Source: CAZAMB01 sp964501365
Lineage (GTDB): Bacteria; Planctomycetota; Phycisphaerae; UBA1845
Direction: 5' to 3'
Assembly (NCBI GenBank): GCA_964501365.1
Contig: CAZCST010000006.1
Location: forward strand, 62,001 to 126,000
Length of the DNA: 64,000 nucleotides
Shown here: positions 25,805 through 34,802 of the stretch, piece after piece
Layout: each line of letters starts with the position of its first letter
Position numbering within the stretch: position 1 is the stretch's first letter
The notes under the pieces: model-generated
Seen by the model: only the letters and a program-made list of their open reading frames with translations
The model's database searches: none
Told to the model about the DNA's origin: nothing
Program-made: the position numbers and the translations under genes

Positions 25805-26557
25805 ATGACGCAACCGGACGAGCAGCAAAGTTCACCCCGCCAGCCCCGACATATTGCCATCATCATGGATGGCAATGGGCGCTGGGCGAAACGAAAGGGT
25901 CTGCCGCGCATCCGGGGTCATGAGGCCGGGGCCAGGACCGTCCGCGAAATCGTCACCCACTGTGCGAAGCGGAAACTCGAGGCCCTGACGCTATTCAGTT
26001 TCAGTACCGAAAACTGGAAGCGGCCGCGCGAGGAAGTCGAGTTCCTCATGGGCCTGTACGCTCAGTATCTCATCGCCGAACGCAAAACCATCATGGACAA
26101 CAATGTCCGCTTTGTGCACGTGGGACGACGGGAGGGCCTCCCGAGAAACGTGCTCGACGAAATGGATGCGACCGTGGGCTTGAGCCGCAACAACACCGGG
26201 CTGCGGCTTTGCCTCGCACTCAACTACGGGTCGCGACAGGAAATCGTCGACGCGGTACGGACGATTGCGGAAATGGTTAAAGCCGGCAAGTTGAAGCCGG
26301 AGGAGATCAGTGAAGCGACCATTTCGAATCACCTTACGACTGTTGGACTTCCCGATCCCGATCTCCTGATCCGCACGGCCGGGCAGAGCCGCATCAGCAA
26401 TTTCCTTTTGTGGCAGATCAGCTACGCCGAATTTTACATTTGCGATCGACTTTGGCCGGAATTCACTCCCGCTGATCTGGACTCAGCCATTGCTGATTTT
26501 GGCCGGCGCGAACGCCGTTTCGGAGGAATCCAACCACCCGACGTCGAGTCGCCTTAG
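25805..26557 (+). CDS. uppS: Isoprenyl transferase (undecaprenyl diphosphate synthase)
   Basis: A 250-residue cis-prenyltransferase that extends farnesyl diphosphate to the C55 carrier for wall and surface glycans. Hallmarks are IAIIMDGNGRWAKRKG with the catalytic Asp, LTLFSFSTENWKRP, the late RTAGQSRISNFLLWQ and AEFYICDRLWPEF. ATG 25805 (MTQPDEQQ) gives normal family length; the frame is open to 25751. It is not followed by cdsA, the usual neighbour. The 226-base gap after it (26558-26783) shows no gene. Confidence 0.95.
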   Translation: MTQPDEQQSSPRQPRHIAIIMDGNGRWAKRKGLPRIRGHEAGARTVREIVTHCAKRKLEALTLFSFSTENWKRPREEVEFLMGLYAQYLIAERKTIMDNNVRFVHVGRREGLPRNVLDEMDATVGLSRNNTGLRLCLALNYGSRQEIVDAVRTIAEMVKAGKLKPEEISEATISNHLTTVGLPDPDLLIRTAGQSRISNFLLWQISYAEFYICDRLWPEFTPADLDSAIADFGRRERRFGGIQPPDVESP

Positions 26558-26783
26558 CGGACGTTGCAACGCTCCGATGACATCGTTGGTACGCAGTACT
26601 CATCCACTCCGAGCGTGACTCGCCTTATGGGACCACTCAAAGCCACGACTTCACGTGCAGTCCCGCGACCCATATTTCAGCCGGGTTTCAATGCCTGCCT
26701 TCAACAACTCGCCTTGAATCCGTACCGATAGATTGAAGGGTCATGGCCTGACCTGAGAACTGGACTTCAGAGACGGAAACCTC

Positions 26784-27980
26784 ATGAGCAATCTACTTCA
26801 CGTTTGCCTCTACAACATTGAACCCGAGTCGTCAGCGGAACTGACCGGCCACATTGCGGGCTTGAATTTTGTCCGCCTCGTCGCCGAGGTGAGTTCGCCC
26901 GAGGAACTCGCCAAGTTGCTGCACGATTCTCCGGTCAATCTCGTGTTCTTTCATCTCGACCCTGACCCCAAGGCGGTGGTCGAAGTCATTGAGCAGGTGT
27001 CAGCCAAGTGCCAGGAAATCGCGCTGATCGGCATCAGCCACAACATGGGCCCCGACGCGATTCTGGCCCCCATGCGCGCCGGATGCGATCAATTTGTCTG
27101 TGAACCCATAGATGACACCGATCTGGCCAGCGCGGTGGCGCGAGTGGCCAGCCGCCGGATGCTCGCCACGACCAAGAGCAAGTGCATCGCGGTCTGCGGC
27201 GCCAGCGGCGGAGTCGGAGCGACCTCCATCGCCTGCAACCTCGCACTGGAAATCGCCCAGCTCACGCAAAAAGGTTGCGCATTGGTGGACTTCGATCTCC
27301 AGATGGGCAATGTGGCCATCAATTTCGACTGCGATCCGAAGTACACGATTTATGATCTGGCCTCGTCTGGAACGGAGCTGGATCGCGCCATCATGGAGGG
27401 AACAATGACCGCCCTTCCCGAGGGCGTATCGCTGCTCACCCGACCTGAGAGCATTCAGCAGTGCGAAGCCGTGACGCCGGACGTGGTCGAACGGATTCTG
27501 GAGGTTCTTTCCAGCTCATTCGAAAATGTCGTGCTCGATGTTCCCGGCCAGTTTGAACCGCAGACCTTGCCGATTTTCGCCCGTGCAGATTTGATCTTGC
27601 TGGTGTGCCAGATGCTCGTCCCAAGCATCCGCAACGCGAAGCGGTTTTGCGCCGCGCTCAACCTGTTGGGCGTGCCGCTGGAACGCATCGAAATCATCAT
27701 CAATCGCGCGGACGGGCGTTCAGGCCGGCTTACGGAAAAGGATGTTGAGGAAACCATCAAGAAATCCATCTTCGCTACCATTCCCAATGACTTTCAATTC
27801 GTCGCCCGCTCCATCGACGTGGGCAAGCCGATCGCGTCGCTCGATCAAAACAACGCCGTGCGCTCCGCGATTCGAAAAATCGCCAAGAAGGTGATGACCG
27901 GAACGGTGCAGGCGCCTGCGGCGAAGGAGAAGGAAGGCGAGCCAAAGCGAGGCCTCTTCGGCCGACTCCTTTCACGGTAG
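26784..27980 (+). CDS. TadZ/CpaE-like ATPase (ParA/MinD fold with receiver-like N-terminus)
   Basis: A 398-residue protein. The first ~125 residues form a response-regulator-like domain. Residues ~130-380 are a ParA/MinD ATPase with a deviant P-loop GASGGVGATS, where the usual Lys before Thr is Ala, as in many TadZ/CpaE proteins, and the later LVDFDLQMGNVA and LDVPGQFEPQT motifs. In Tad systems this protein places the pilus machine at a cell pole. No other tad genes are adjacent; the secretin operon at 5 kb could belong with it (weak inference). The C-terminus (AKEKEGEPKRGLFGRLLSR) is a basic, possibly membrane-binding tail. Confidence 0.85.
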   Translation: MSNLLHVCLYNIEPESSAELTGHIAGLNFVRLVAEVSSPEELAKLLHDSPVNLVFFHLDPDPKAVVEVIEQVSAKCQEIALIGISHNMGPDAILAPMRAGCDQFVCEPIDDTDLASAVARVASRRMLATTKSKCIAVCGASGGVGATSIACNLALEIAQLTQKGCALVDFDLQMGNVAINFDCDPKYTIYDLASSGTELDRAIMEGTMTALPEGVSLLTRPESIQQCEAVTPDVVERILEVLSSSFENVVLDVPGQFEPQTLPIFARADLILLVCQMLVPSIRNAKRFCAALNLLGVPLERIEIIINRADGRSGRLTEKDVEETIKKSIFATIPNDFQFVARSIDVGKPIASLDQNNAVRSAIRKIAKKVMTGTVQAPAAKEKEGEPKRGLFGRLLSR

Positions 27981-28002
27981 GCGAAAATCACTGACGCATC
28001 TG

Positions 28003-28395
28003 TCATGACGGGCGATTTGTCGGCCCGCCGGAGTCGCCACACTGCAGGTTGGCTCCGTAGATGCGACGGACGATTTCTTCCAGCTCATCGACAACGCTTC
28101 CTCCATTGGGTTTGTGCGGCGGATTTCGGTTTTTCCCCGCATCAACCTTGTTGTATTCCACCAGCGTCCTTGTCAGTTCCACCAATTCCCTGGGCGAAAT
28201 TTTCTCGCACAAAACCAGATACTCGTACGCCTTGGCCACAATCAGCAAAAACGTTCGCTGCGACCAAAGCTTAGGCTGCGATTCCGCAAACCAGCCGAAT
28301 TTTTTGGCGATGATCGCCGCAGCCGCCGATTGACGCTCGCGCATGCTCAGGAATGCGATGCGGTCTGACGGCTTTTTCTTCACTCTCGCGGGCAT
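28003..28395 (-). CDS. Small helical protein in phage-like block, function unknown
   Basis: A 130-residue, mostly helical, basic protein (MPARVKKKPSDRIAFL) with a C-terminal segment EELEEIVRRIYG-like in style (VVDELEEIVRRIYGANLQ). The ATG at 28395 has a good ribosome site (GGGGAAAA). Its position after a winged-helix gene and a membrane-anchored coiled-coil gene resembles the small-terminase slot of Mu-like phages, but I see no definite terminase motif. It is the last of five tightly packed minus-strand genes and faces the TadZ-like gene across a 22-base gap. Confidence 0.55.
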   Translation of the reverse strand: MPARVKKKPSDRIAFLSMRERQSAAAAIIAKKFGWFAESQPKLWSQRTFLLIVAKAYEYLVLCEKISPRELVELTRTLVEYNKVDAGKNRNPPHKPNGGSVVDELEEIVRRIYGANLQCGDSGGPTNRPS

Positions 28396-28434
28396 GATCT
28401 TTTCCCCTTTCGCGCGCATCCTCTGCCGGGAAAA

Positions 28435-28758
28435 CTACTCATCCAGCGCCGGGTCGTGGATGCAGCGGTCAGCGATTTCGAGACCCGCGGGCGTGAGCTT
28501 GAACCACCGACGACGCCACTGCGTGGCACTGCCTTCCATCTCGCGGTCGGCTTCGGGGATGATTCGCTCGATGTAGCCCTTCTCGATGAGATAGGCCAGG
28601 TCGCGGCGGAAGTGATCGAATTCCACATCGGGAAAAAGCATGAGCAGACTGCGCAGCAGCGGATCGGCCTGCAGCGCTCCCGGATAAAGAACCTTGAGCG
28701 CTACCAGGATTTCATTTCGCATCCGTTTGATCTGCCGCGCGTCGCGTCCGTTAGCCAT
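28435..28758 (-). CDS. Winged-helix DNA-binding-like small protein
   Basis: A 107-residue product (MANGRDARQIKRMRNEIL). The middle and end fit a winged helix: LLMLFPDVEFDHFRRDLAYLIEKG, YIERI, then WFKLTPAGLEIADRCI. It may be a phage-type regulator or packaging accessory; Mu-like phages carry a similar-sized winged-helix gene just before the small terminase (recalled). The start overlaps the upstream gene by eight bases and has a good ribosome site (AAGGAA). Confidence 0.6.
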   Translation of the reverse strand: MANGRDARQIKRMRNEILVALKVLYPGALQADPLLRSLLMLFPDVEFDHFRRDLAYLIEKGYIERIIPEADREMEGSATQWRRRWFKLTPAGLEIADRCIHDPALDE

Positions 28759-29158
28759 GAGTAATTCCTTTTGAGATAAACTTCCTTGCCGACTCGCTCT
28801 CGTTGGAACAGTGTGGCGCCGAATCCCCGACGGTGATTTCCGGGATGACCTCGGTGGACCGGCTGCTCGTCTCGCAGGCCAGCTTTTCGGTGATGCGTTC
28901 CATCCGGCCCCTCGCATACATGCATTCCCTCAGCCACTCCTCTTTCGTCGTGTAATCCAAGGCGAAATTCGACACGGTTTTGTTCAGATCACCGGCCAGG
29001 CGCTCCACCAGTTCGAATCGCCGCACGAGCTCGGCATGGCGGTTTGTCTGATGCTCGTAAAGCGACCGCAGGTAGAACGTGATCACCCCCAGCGGTACCC
29101 CGACCAACGGCGCGAGCGTTGCGACCAGCGCCTGTCCGGTTTCCCAGGACCACGCCAT
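28751..29158 (-). CDS. Membrane-anchored coiled-coil protein, phage DUF2730-like
   Basis: A 135-residue protein with one N-terminal membrane segment (ALVATLAPLVGVPLGVITFYL) and a long helical, charged region (ELVRRFELVERLAGDLNKTV) that looks like a coiled coil. This layout resembles the DUF2730 proteins found upstream of terminase genes in Mu-like phages (family recalled, not searched). Its ATG overlaps the upstream stop (TGATG), so it is translationally coupled. Confidence 0.5.
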   Translation of the reverse strand: MAWSWETGQALVATLAPLVGVPLGVITFYLRSLYEHQTNRHAELVRRFELVERLAGDLNKTVSNFALDYTTKEEWLRECMYARGRMERITEKLACETSSRSTEVIPEITVGDSAPHCSNESESARKFISKGITHG

Positions 29159-29412
29159 CACAGCCGCACCCCCGCGTCGAGGACGCTTCGCACCAAACCC
29201 AGGAATTGATTGGCCGTATCGAGACGAATCAGGCCGTCTGTCATTTCCTGCCGAAATTCACGAATAATCTCGTGTTCGCGGATCGAAGCGGTCCGCGTCG
29301 TACGAGGTGCCGAACGAAGCGTGGCATCAATCGCGTCACCGGGGGGTTGCGAAAGCATGGCCTCCATGCGATCCAGCAGCATGTCCAATTCATTTTCGTT
29401 TTGCGACGGCAT
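29158..29412 (-). CDS. Small hypothetical protein in phage-like block
   Basis: An 84-residue soluble, acidic-helical protein (MPSQNENELDMLLDRMEAML). No motif was recognised. The ATG at 29412 has a strong ribosome site (GGAGAGAACA) and overlaps the preceding lipoprotein gene by 23 bases. It is part of the five-gene block. Confidence 0.55.
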   Translation of the reverse strand: MPSQNENELDMLLDRMEAMLSQPPGDAIDATLRSAPRTTRTASIREHEIIREFRQEMTDGLIRLDTANQFLGLVRSVLDAGVRL

Positions 29413-29899
29413 TGTTCTCTCCGGAAGGGGATGTATGAGCGGCGCGGGATTGGGCAATCAGCCCGCCAAGGTAGCGACGCGCCTCGTCATCAAGGCTCAT
29501 CGATTCGACGGCCAGCCGGCGCAAGCCGTCCGCGACTTCCTGCAATGACTCCAGACTTTCAACCGCATTTTGGCGACGATCGGAAGCGGTCCGACGATCC
29601 GCGTCGATCCTGTCGAGAGCGGACGTAAACAAGGCGGTATGGCTTGCGAGTGCTTTTTCGTCCTGATGGTCGGTTCGTACACGTGTGACGAACGCCTCAA
29701 CCACGGCCCTTCGCCGCTCATCGTCGAGTTGGTCAAGGTCGAGTCGATACTCATCGATCGCCTGCCGAAGCGAGGCGGCAACCAGGTCCATCGAATCGGC
29801 AGCCGAGAGCTGAGCGGCCGGCGCGGACACACATCCACAGACGATGGAGCCGGCCATCGAAAACCCGACAGTTCTCAAGATTTCCCTCAATTGCTTCAT
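29390..29899 (-). CDS. Coiled-coil lipoprotein, possible spanin-like lysis protein
   Basis: A 169-residue product. A signal segment (MKQLREILRTVGFSMAGSI) ends at a lipobox VCGC. The mature part is almost entirely charged helix (YRLDLDQLDDERRRAVVEAF, then DRIDADRRTASDRRQNAVES), suggestive of a coiled coil. Outer-membrane spanins (Rz1-type) of phages are small coiled-coil lipoproteins near morphogenesis genes, but this one is longer than most, so a host lipoprotein is equally possible. It is the first gene of the block. The ~290-base region upstream, to the divergent receiver-like gene at 30188, shows no gene. Confidence 0.55.
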   Translation of the reverse strand: MKQLREILRTVGFSMAGSIVCGCVSAPAAQLSAADSMDLVAASLRQAIDEYRLDLDQLDDERRRAVVEAFVTRVRTDHQDEKALASHTALFTSALDRIDADRRTASDRRQNAVESLESLQEVADGLRRLAVESMSLDDEARRYLGGLIAQSRAAHTSPSGENNAVAKRK

Positions 29900-30187
29900 C
29901 ATCCACCTCGCTGCGATCATGAGTTACGGGACGTTCGCCCCTCTTCCCGTCCCGCAAAACTCACCGACGGATTCCTTTGTCCGTCGCTTCCAGAACATGG
30001 GAGGCGCGCGAAATTGGATGTGTGGCCCCACAACATTGCGGGCGAAAAACAGTCCCAATGGAAATCGATGGCCCGTCCGCGTTGATTGGCCGGAAATACG
30101 GCGGTACAGTGTTAGAGTGGGGAATCTGGCATTGGTTTGCATGTTTGGGTGCATGTCGCGCCTTCACGGAGGGAATGGGGTTGGCCA

Positions 30188-31117
30188 ATGATTGACGCAA
30201 CGAAGCAGCCCAGCCCGGCCGTGGTCCTTCACATCGCCGAGTTTTCCTCCGAGCCAGCGGAAACCGTGCAGGTCGAGCAATGGATCAGCCAGAGCGGAAT
30301 AGAGGTCGCGCGCTGTAGCGATGTCTATCTCGGTCTGGCCAGGGCACTGCGAAGCGTCGGCCTTCAGCCGGCGGCGGTTGTGGTCTGCGTCGAGGGAATG
30401 GCTCCGGAAGACTTTGAGTTTTTCACGCTACTCACCCGTGCGCGACGCGAGCTTCCCGTTCTTGTCTACGGCGCGCGAAGTCCTGAACGAATTGTCCGGG
30501 CTTTGCAGTCCGGGGCCGGGGGGCTGATTTCGCGGGACGCGATAGTTTCCTTGAGTGCGAAGCTGGAACGCCGCGCCGCTACCATGGAAATCGTGGACGC
30601 TGCGCCTCCAACAGGCCCTGTTGTTTCGCCTTCTCCGCCGAAGTCCCCGGAACCCGAAAAGCCGGGTCTTGTCGCCGAAGCGCCGCCACCCGTGGCAGCG
30701 CCGCCGGTTGCCCCTCCGTCGGCACAAATTCCTGAGGCGCCGGCGGCATCGCCACCGCCCGGTGCGATCGGCACGAATGATGACATTGCGGAGTTGCCAG
30801 ATGACAATGCGCCGTCTCATACGCCATCCGCATCCGGCGCCAGGGTTCCCTGGCTTCGCTACAACGGCGGACCCGAAAGACAGCGCCCCCCGACAGGCAA
30901 AAAACAAGAGGACAACGGGACGCCCGAAGGAGGAAAGGAAGTCGAAGTTCGCAGTTCAGCGAGTTTGCGACAGTGCGACGAAGATCGCGATTACGAACCA
31001 TTGCTGACTGAGCAGGAACTGGCGGCACTGCTGGGCGATGATCTCGACGATTTGTCCCTTCATGAGCGGGAGATGCTCACCGGCGAAGGCGAAGTGCCAG
31101 GGAGTGGCACAAGATGA
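30188..31117 (+). CDS. Receiver-like protein with Pro/Ala-rich linker
   Basis: A 309-residue protein. The first ~130 residues fold like a response-regulator receiver (VVVCVEGMAPEDFEFFTLL, VLVYGARSPERIVRALQSG) but show no clear phosphoacceptor Asp. A long Pro/Ala-rich linker follows (~150-210), then an acidic C-terminus (LTEQELAALLGDDLDDL). It overlaps the diguanylate cyclase by four bases (ATGA), so the two are coupled and probably act together, perhaps as an adaptor. It starts at ATG 30188 behind a GGAGGG-type site. Confidence 0.65.
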   Translation: MIDATKQPSPAVVLHIAEFSSEPAETVQVEQWISQSGIEVARCSDVYLGLARALRSVGLQPAAVVVCVEGMAPEDFEFFTLLTRARRELPVLVYGARSPERIVRALQSGAGGLISRDAIVSLSAKLERRAATMEIVDAAPPTGPVVSPSPPKSPEPEKPGLVAEAPPPVAAPPVAPPSAQIPEAPAASPPPGAIGTNDDIAELPDDNAPSHTPSASGARVPWLRYNGGPERQRPPTGKKQEDNGTPEGGKEVEVRSSASLRQCDEDRDYEPLLTEQELAALLGDDLDDLSLHEREMLTGEGEVPGSGTR

Positions 31118-32439
31118 CGACGAGCGGACTGGACAACAGGGCGATGCGCGACCGCGTGGTAGTGGTCGGCGCATCCAATGGACATGCGGTGCTGGCGGAC
31201 GATTTTTCTGCGAAGCACGCTGATTGGGAAGTCGTCCGCACAGCAACCTATTTGTCAGCGATTGCAGAGGTTTGCCATAAGCCCACGCGAGCCATCATTG
31301 CGATGGTCGAGCCGTCGCAGGTGGAATTGTCCCGTGCGGTCGCAGGGTTGCGAGAGGCTGTCGGACGCGACGCACGCGTTATCCTCTGCTGCGGGTCTGA
31401 GGCGGAACCGGCCGCAAGAGCGGCGCTAGGCAGTGGTGCGGATGAATACATCGTCCGACCGGTCGATGTCGCCGAATTGGAAGCGGCGATCGGAATTGTC
31501 CCGCCGATTCCGGCTGCAGAGCCAATTCGAATTTCAGATGTGGAGGTCATCGAGCGGGTGACAGAGGCGATCGGCTGCCTGGATGGTCGGCCCATCGAAT
31601 GGCTGCAGAAACTGGCGGAGCTCGCACGTGCCGCAGTCGGCGCGACCGGCGTAACGCTTTCCGTCCAAGGGGCGGGAGCGACGGCAGGCAAGGCCGTTAC
31701 GAAAGCGGTTCTGGCCATTCCCCTGCCTTGCGAAGCACCACCGCCCGTAGCCAGCGCTCCGGGTTCAGATCGTGGAACGTCAGGACAATTGGTGGCCGGG
31801 GAAAAAGAAAACGGACCCTATTCGCCGGACGATGTGACCAGGCTTACGCAATACGCCGGTCTGATTGGCCGCATGCTGGCGCTTTCGGCGCGGCACAGGC
31901 ACTGGCGCGAGCTGGCGGTGACGGACCCCGGCAGCGGACTTCCCAATCGCCGATTTCTACAAGAACAGTTATCGCAAATCCTGGGTCGGGCGTCCCGTGA
32001 GCAATTCGCCGTGACGGTCCTGCTGTTCGATGTGGACAACTTCAAGGAATTCAACGATCGCCATGGGCACGACGCCGGCGACGAGATTCTTCGCGTTGTG
32101 GGTGAGCTATTTCGCAAGACCTGCCGCGAGCAGGATATTGTCGCCCGTTATGGCGGAGACGAATTTGCGGTCGTCTTCTGGGATCCGTCCGGCCCGCGAG
32201 AGGCCGGCTCAAAGCATCCGCAGCAGGCGCTTTCCGTGGTTGATCGATTCACCGAGGCTCTTCGGGCTCAGCAGTTTTCACGGCTGGGTCACGAAGGTGG
32301 CCGCGTAACGATCAGCGGCGGCCTGGCGACCTATCCGTGGGATGCCGCCAATGCAGACGATTTGCTGACCAAGGCCGATCAGGCCCTCCTTACCGCCAAG
32401 CGCGCCGGCAAGAACCGCGTCGTCGTTGTAGGCGGATAA
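31114..32439 (+). CDS. GGDEF-domain diguanylate cyclase
   Basis: A 441-residue c-di-GMP synthase. An N-terminal receiver-like domain (~1-125) lacks an obvious phospho-Asp. A middle GAF-like region (~150-260) is degenerate. The C-terminal cyclase has RYGGDEF, the GGDEF active loop, and an inhibitory-site RxxD (REQD) exactly five residues before it, so product inhibition is likely. LLFDVDNFKEFNDRHGHDAGD is the metal/substrate-binding segment. It is coupled to the upstream receiver-like gene and would raise c-di-GMP in response to an unknown input, possibly for surface attachment. Confidence 0.9.
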   Translation: MTTSGLDNRAMRDRVVVVGASNGHAVLADDFSAKHADWEVVRTATYLSAIAEVCHKPTRAIIAMVEPSQVELSRAVAGLREAVGRDARVILCCGSEAEPAARAALGSGADEYIVRPVDVAELEAAIGIVPPIPAAEPIRISDVEVIERVTEAIGCLDGRPIEWLQKLAELARAAVGATGVTLSVQGAGATAGKAVTKAVLAIPLPCEAPPPVASAPGSDRGTSGQLVAGEKENGPYSPDDVTRLTQYAGLIGRMLALSARHRHWRELAVTDPGSGLPNRRFLQEQLSQILGRASREQFAVTVLLFDVDNFKEFNDRHGHDAGDEILRVVGELFRKTCREQDIVARYGGDEFAVVFWDPSGPREAGSKHPQQALSVVDRFTEALRAQQFSRLGHEGGRVTISGGLATYPWDAANADDLLTKADQALLTAKRAGKNRVVVVGG

Positions 32440-32608
32440 AAGGAAGATCGTTCTACCTCGTACTCCCGCAGCGCGCTTGACCTGAACCACGGGGAAATCT
32501 ACAACCATTTCGTATGTTTGACGCGTTATGCTGCAAAACGCGCTGCCGGCGGCTGGAGCTATTTTTCGTATTCAGGCCAGAACGCAATGCACTTGGAGGC
32601 CTATCTGA

Positions 32609-32872
32609 TTGAAGCCATGCCGACTTACACCACACGCTGCTGACGAGGCATCCCGTCGCGGGCTTACTGAGGATCATATTCAATCCGTGCTGATAAACCC
32701 GCAGCAGATTGTGCCCGTATCCGAAGGCCGCAAGGCTTATCAGTCGAAAATTAAGCTTTCCGATGGTAGAATCATGCTTATCAGGGCGATCGTCGAAGAC
32801 GTGTCCGACGAACGAGTTGTCGTGACCGTCTATCGAACAAGTAAGATCGCCAAATACTGGAGAGACCCATGA
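32609..32872 (+). CDS. DUF4258-family protein, toxin-like partner
   Basis: An 87-residue protein beginning at a TTG (32609) with a GGAGG site upstream. The pattern LTPHAADEASRRGLTEDHIQ...VLI, then GRKAYQSKI and VTVYRTSKIAKYW fits DUF4258, small RelE/MazF-sized proteins found with DUF2283 partners and thought to form toxin-antitoxin-type pairs. The stop overlaps the DUF2283 start by four bases (ATGA). Confidence 0.7.
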   Translation: MKPCRLTPHAADEASRRGLTEDHIQSVLINPQQIVPVSEGRKAYQSKIKLSDGRIMLIRAIVEDVSDERVVVTVYRTSKIAKYWRDP

Positions 32873-33066
32873 AAGCCGTCTATGACCCACAGACTGATAC
32901 TTTGTCCGTGATCTTCAACGATACGCCGGTAGATGAGAGCGACGAGGATAAGCCCGGCGTCATACTTGACTACGACAAAGACGGCAACGTGGTTGGCCTG
33001 GAAATCCTCGACGCTTCCAAACGGGTGAAGAATCCGCGATCGTTCGAATACGCTGTGGCAGGATAA
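32869..33066 (+). CDS. DUF2283-family protein, antitoxin-like partner
   Basis: A 65-residue beta-rich protein. MKAVYDPQTDTLSVIF, GVILDYDKDGNVVGLEI and the ending LDASKR are diagnostic of DUF2283. It is translationally coupled to the DUF4258 gene, and its stop codon is only one base before the ffh start, so all three are likely on one message. Confidence 0.75.
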   Translation: MKAVYDPQTDTLSVIFNDTPVDESDEDKPGVILDYDKDGNVVGLEILDASKRVKNPRSFEYAVAG

Positions 33067-33067
33067 C

Positions 33068-34492
33068 ATGTTTGACGCATTAACCACCAAACTCAACGAC
33101 GTGTTTCGCGGCCTTCGAGGTCGGGGAAAGATCACCGAGGCCAACGTCGCCGAGGTGATGCGCGAGATTCGCACCGCTCTGCTCGAGGCCGACGTCAATC
33201 TCGAAGTCGCCAAGCAGTTCTGCGACGAGGTGCAGCAGAAGGCGATCGGCGCCCAGGTCATCAACACGCTCAAGCCCGCCGAGGTCATGGTCAAAATCGT
33301 CCACGATGAACTCGTCCGCCTGATGGGTCCTGTCGATCCGCGAATCCCTTTTGTTTCGCCGGGCCCAACCGTGCTGCTTATGGCGGGCCTGCAGGGTTCC
33401 GGCAAGACCACCACCTGTGGCAAGATGGCCAAGATGCTGCTGGACAAGGCCAAGAGGCCCATGCTTGTGGCGGCTGACTTGAAACGCCCGGCGGCGATCG
33501 ATCAACTGGAAGTGATCGGGCAGCAGGTCGGCGTCCCCGTCTATACTGAGCGCGGCCACCTCAACGCGGTGAAGGTCTGCCGCAACGGAATCAGCGCTGC
33601 AAAAAAATCCGATCGTGACGTGGTCATCCTCGATACCGCAGGCCGCCTCGCCATCGATGAAGAGTTGATGGATGAGTTGCAAAAGGTCGCCCAAGCCGTC
33701 GGCCCGCAACAGGTCTACCTGGTTCTCGACTCCATGACCGGTCAGGACGCCGTTCACACCGCAAAGGTGTTCAACGAAAAACTCGAACTCGACGGCGTGA
33801 TCCTCACCAAGTTTGACAGCGACACACGCGGCGGCGCGGCGCTATCCGTCAAGCAGGTCACCGGCAAGCCGATCAAGTTCATCGGCGTCGGCGAAAAAAT
33901 GGAGGCCATCGAGGAGTTCCACCCCGACCGCGTGGCCGGCCGCATCCTCGGCATGGGTGACATTCTTACGCTCGTCGAGCAGGCCCATCGCCAATACGAC
34001 CAGGCCGAGGCCGAAAAGCTCGAAGGCAAGATGGCCTCCGGAAAATTCACGCTCGACGATTTCCTCATGCAGCTTCGCAAGATGAAGCAAATGGGATCGA
34101 TGAAGGACCTCGTCGCGAAGATGCCCGGCATGGGCGAAATGCTCGGCGACCAGGAAATCGATGAGAGTGAATTCACCCGATTCGAAGCCGTCATTCAGTC
34201 CATGACGCCCAAGGAAAGGGCCAACCCCAAGCTGATCGATTCTTCACGCCGGCGGCGGATTTCGCGCGGCGCAGGGACCGACCCCAACGACGTGAGCCAG
34301 CTTGTCAAGATGTTCGAGCCGATGCGGCAGATGATGAAGATGATGAGCGGCCAGGGCTTCCTCCAGCGGCTCAAGATGGGCACGCAGTTTTCCAAGATGA
34401 TGGCCGGCGGCGCGATCCCCAAGTTCAAAGCCGGCTCAACCGCCAGCAAACGCGTCCTCAACAAAAAGGACAAACGCAAACGCCGTCGATAA
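33068..34492 (+). CDS. ffh: Signal recognition particle protein Ffh (SRP54)
   Basis: The 474-residue GTPase of the signal recognition particle, which delivers nascent membrane and secreted proteins to FtsY. The N domain is residues ~1-85; the G domain has P-loop GLQGSGKTTTCGKM, DTAGRL and TKFDSDTRGG; the Met-rich M domain follows (MKQMGSMKDLVAKMPGMGEM). The C-terminal tail is Lys/Arg-rich. Length and motifs are normal. It is an essential single-copy gene in bacteria, here directly behind one toxin-antitoxin-type pair and 52 bases before a HicBA pair. The SRP RNA was not found in the window. Confidence 0.97.
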   Translation: MFDALTTKLNDVFRGLRGRGKITEANVAEVMREIRTALLEADVNLEVAKQFCDEVQQKAIGAQVINTLKPAEVMVKIVHDELVRLMGPVDPRIPFVSPGPTVLLMAGLQGSGKTTTCGKMAKMLLDKAKRPMLVAADLKRPAAIDQLEVIGQQVGVPVYTERGHLNAVKVCRNGISAAKKSDRDVVILDTAGRLAIDEELMDELQKVAQAVGPQQVYLVLDSMTGQDAVHTAKVFNEKLELDGVILTKFDSDTRGGAALSVKQVTGKPIKFIGVGEKMEAIEEFHPDRVAGRILGMGDILTLVEQAHRQYDQAEAEKLEGKMASGKFTLDDFLMQLRKMKQMGSMKDLVAKMPGMGEMLGDQEIDESEFTRFEAVIQSMTPKERANPKLIDSSRRRRISRGAGTDPNDVSQLVKMFEPMRQMMKMMSGQGFLQRLKMGTQFSKMMAGGAIPKFKAGSTASKRVLNKKDKRKRRR

Positions 34493-34544
34493 TATGGAAA
34501 TAGGAGTTCGCGGCGTTCTATCCTTTACGTGAAAGTGCAACGTC

Positions 34545-34802
34545 ATGATTTCGGAATACATCAGCGCAGCCCTGGCAAAGGCAACCTACGACAAACTAGA
34601 TGACGAGGATCAGCCCTATTACGGCGAGATAAAGTCACTCAAGGGCGTGTGGGCAACGGGAAAGAGTCTCGAGGCCTGCCGTGATCGGTTGGCTGAGGTC
34701 ATCGAGGGTTGGATCATTGTTCGATTAAGGAAGGGACTAACAATTCCTCCTATCGGAAAGAACAAGATCGAGGCCGCAAAGGCGCTCCGCTTTGGGACGT
34801 AA
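34545..34802 (+). CDS. hicB: HicB-family antitoxin
   Basis: An 85-residue protein with the HicB partial RNase-H-like fold: YYGEIKSLKGVWATGKSLEAC, then RLAEVIEGWIIVRL and LTIPPIG. It would neutralise HicA and may autoregulate the pair. The gene order here is hicB then hicA, the reverse of the E. coli locus. Confidence 0.8.
   Translation: MISEYISAALAKATYDKLDDEDQPYYGEIKSLKGVWATGKSLEACRDRLAEVIEGWIIVRLRKGLTIPPIGKNKIEAAKALRFGT

Noticed and set aside
26558..26783. tRNA-like segment in the gap after uppS
   Set aside because: No TTC-loop consensus, acceptor pairing or CCA-compatible end could be assembled.
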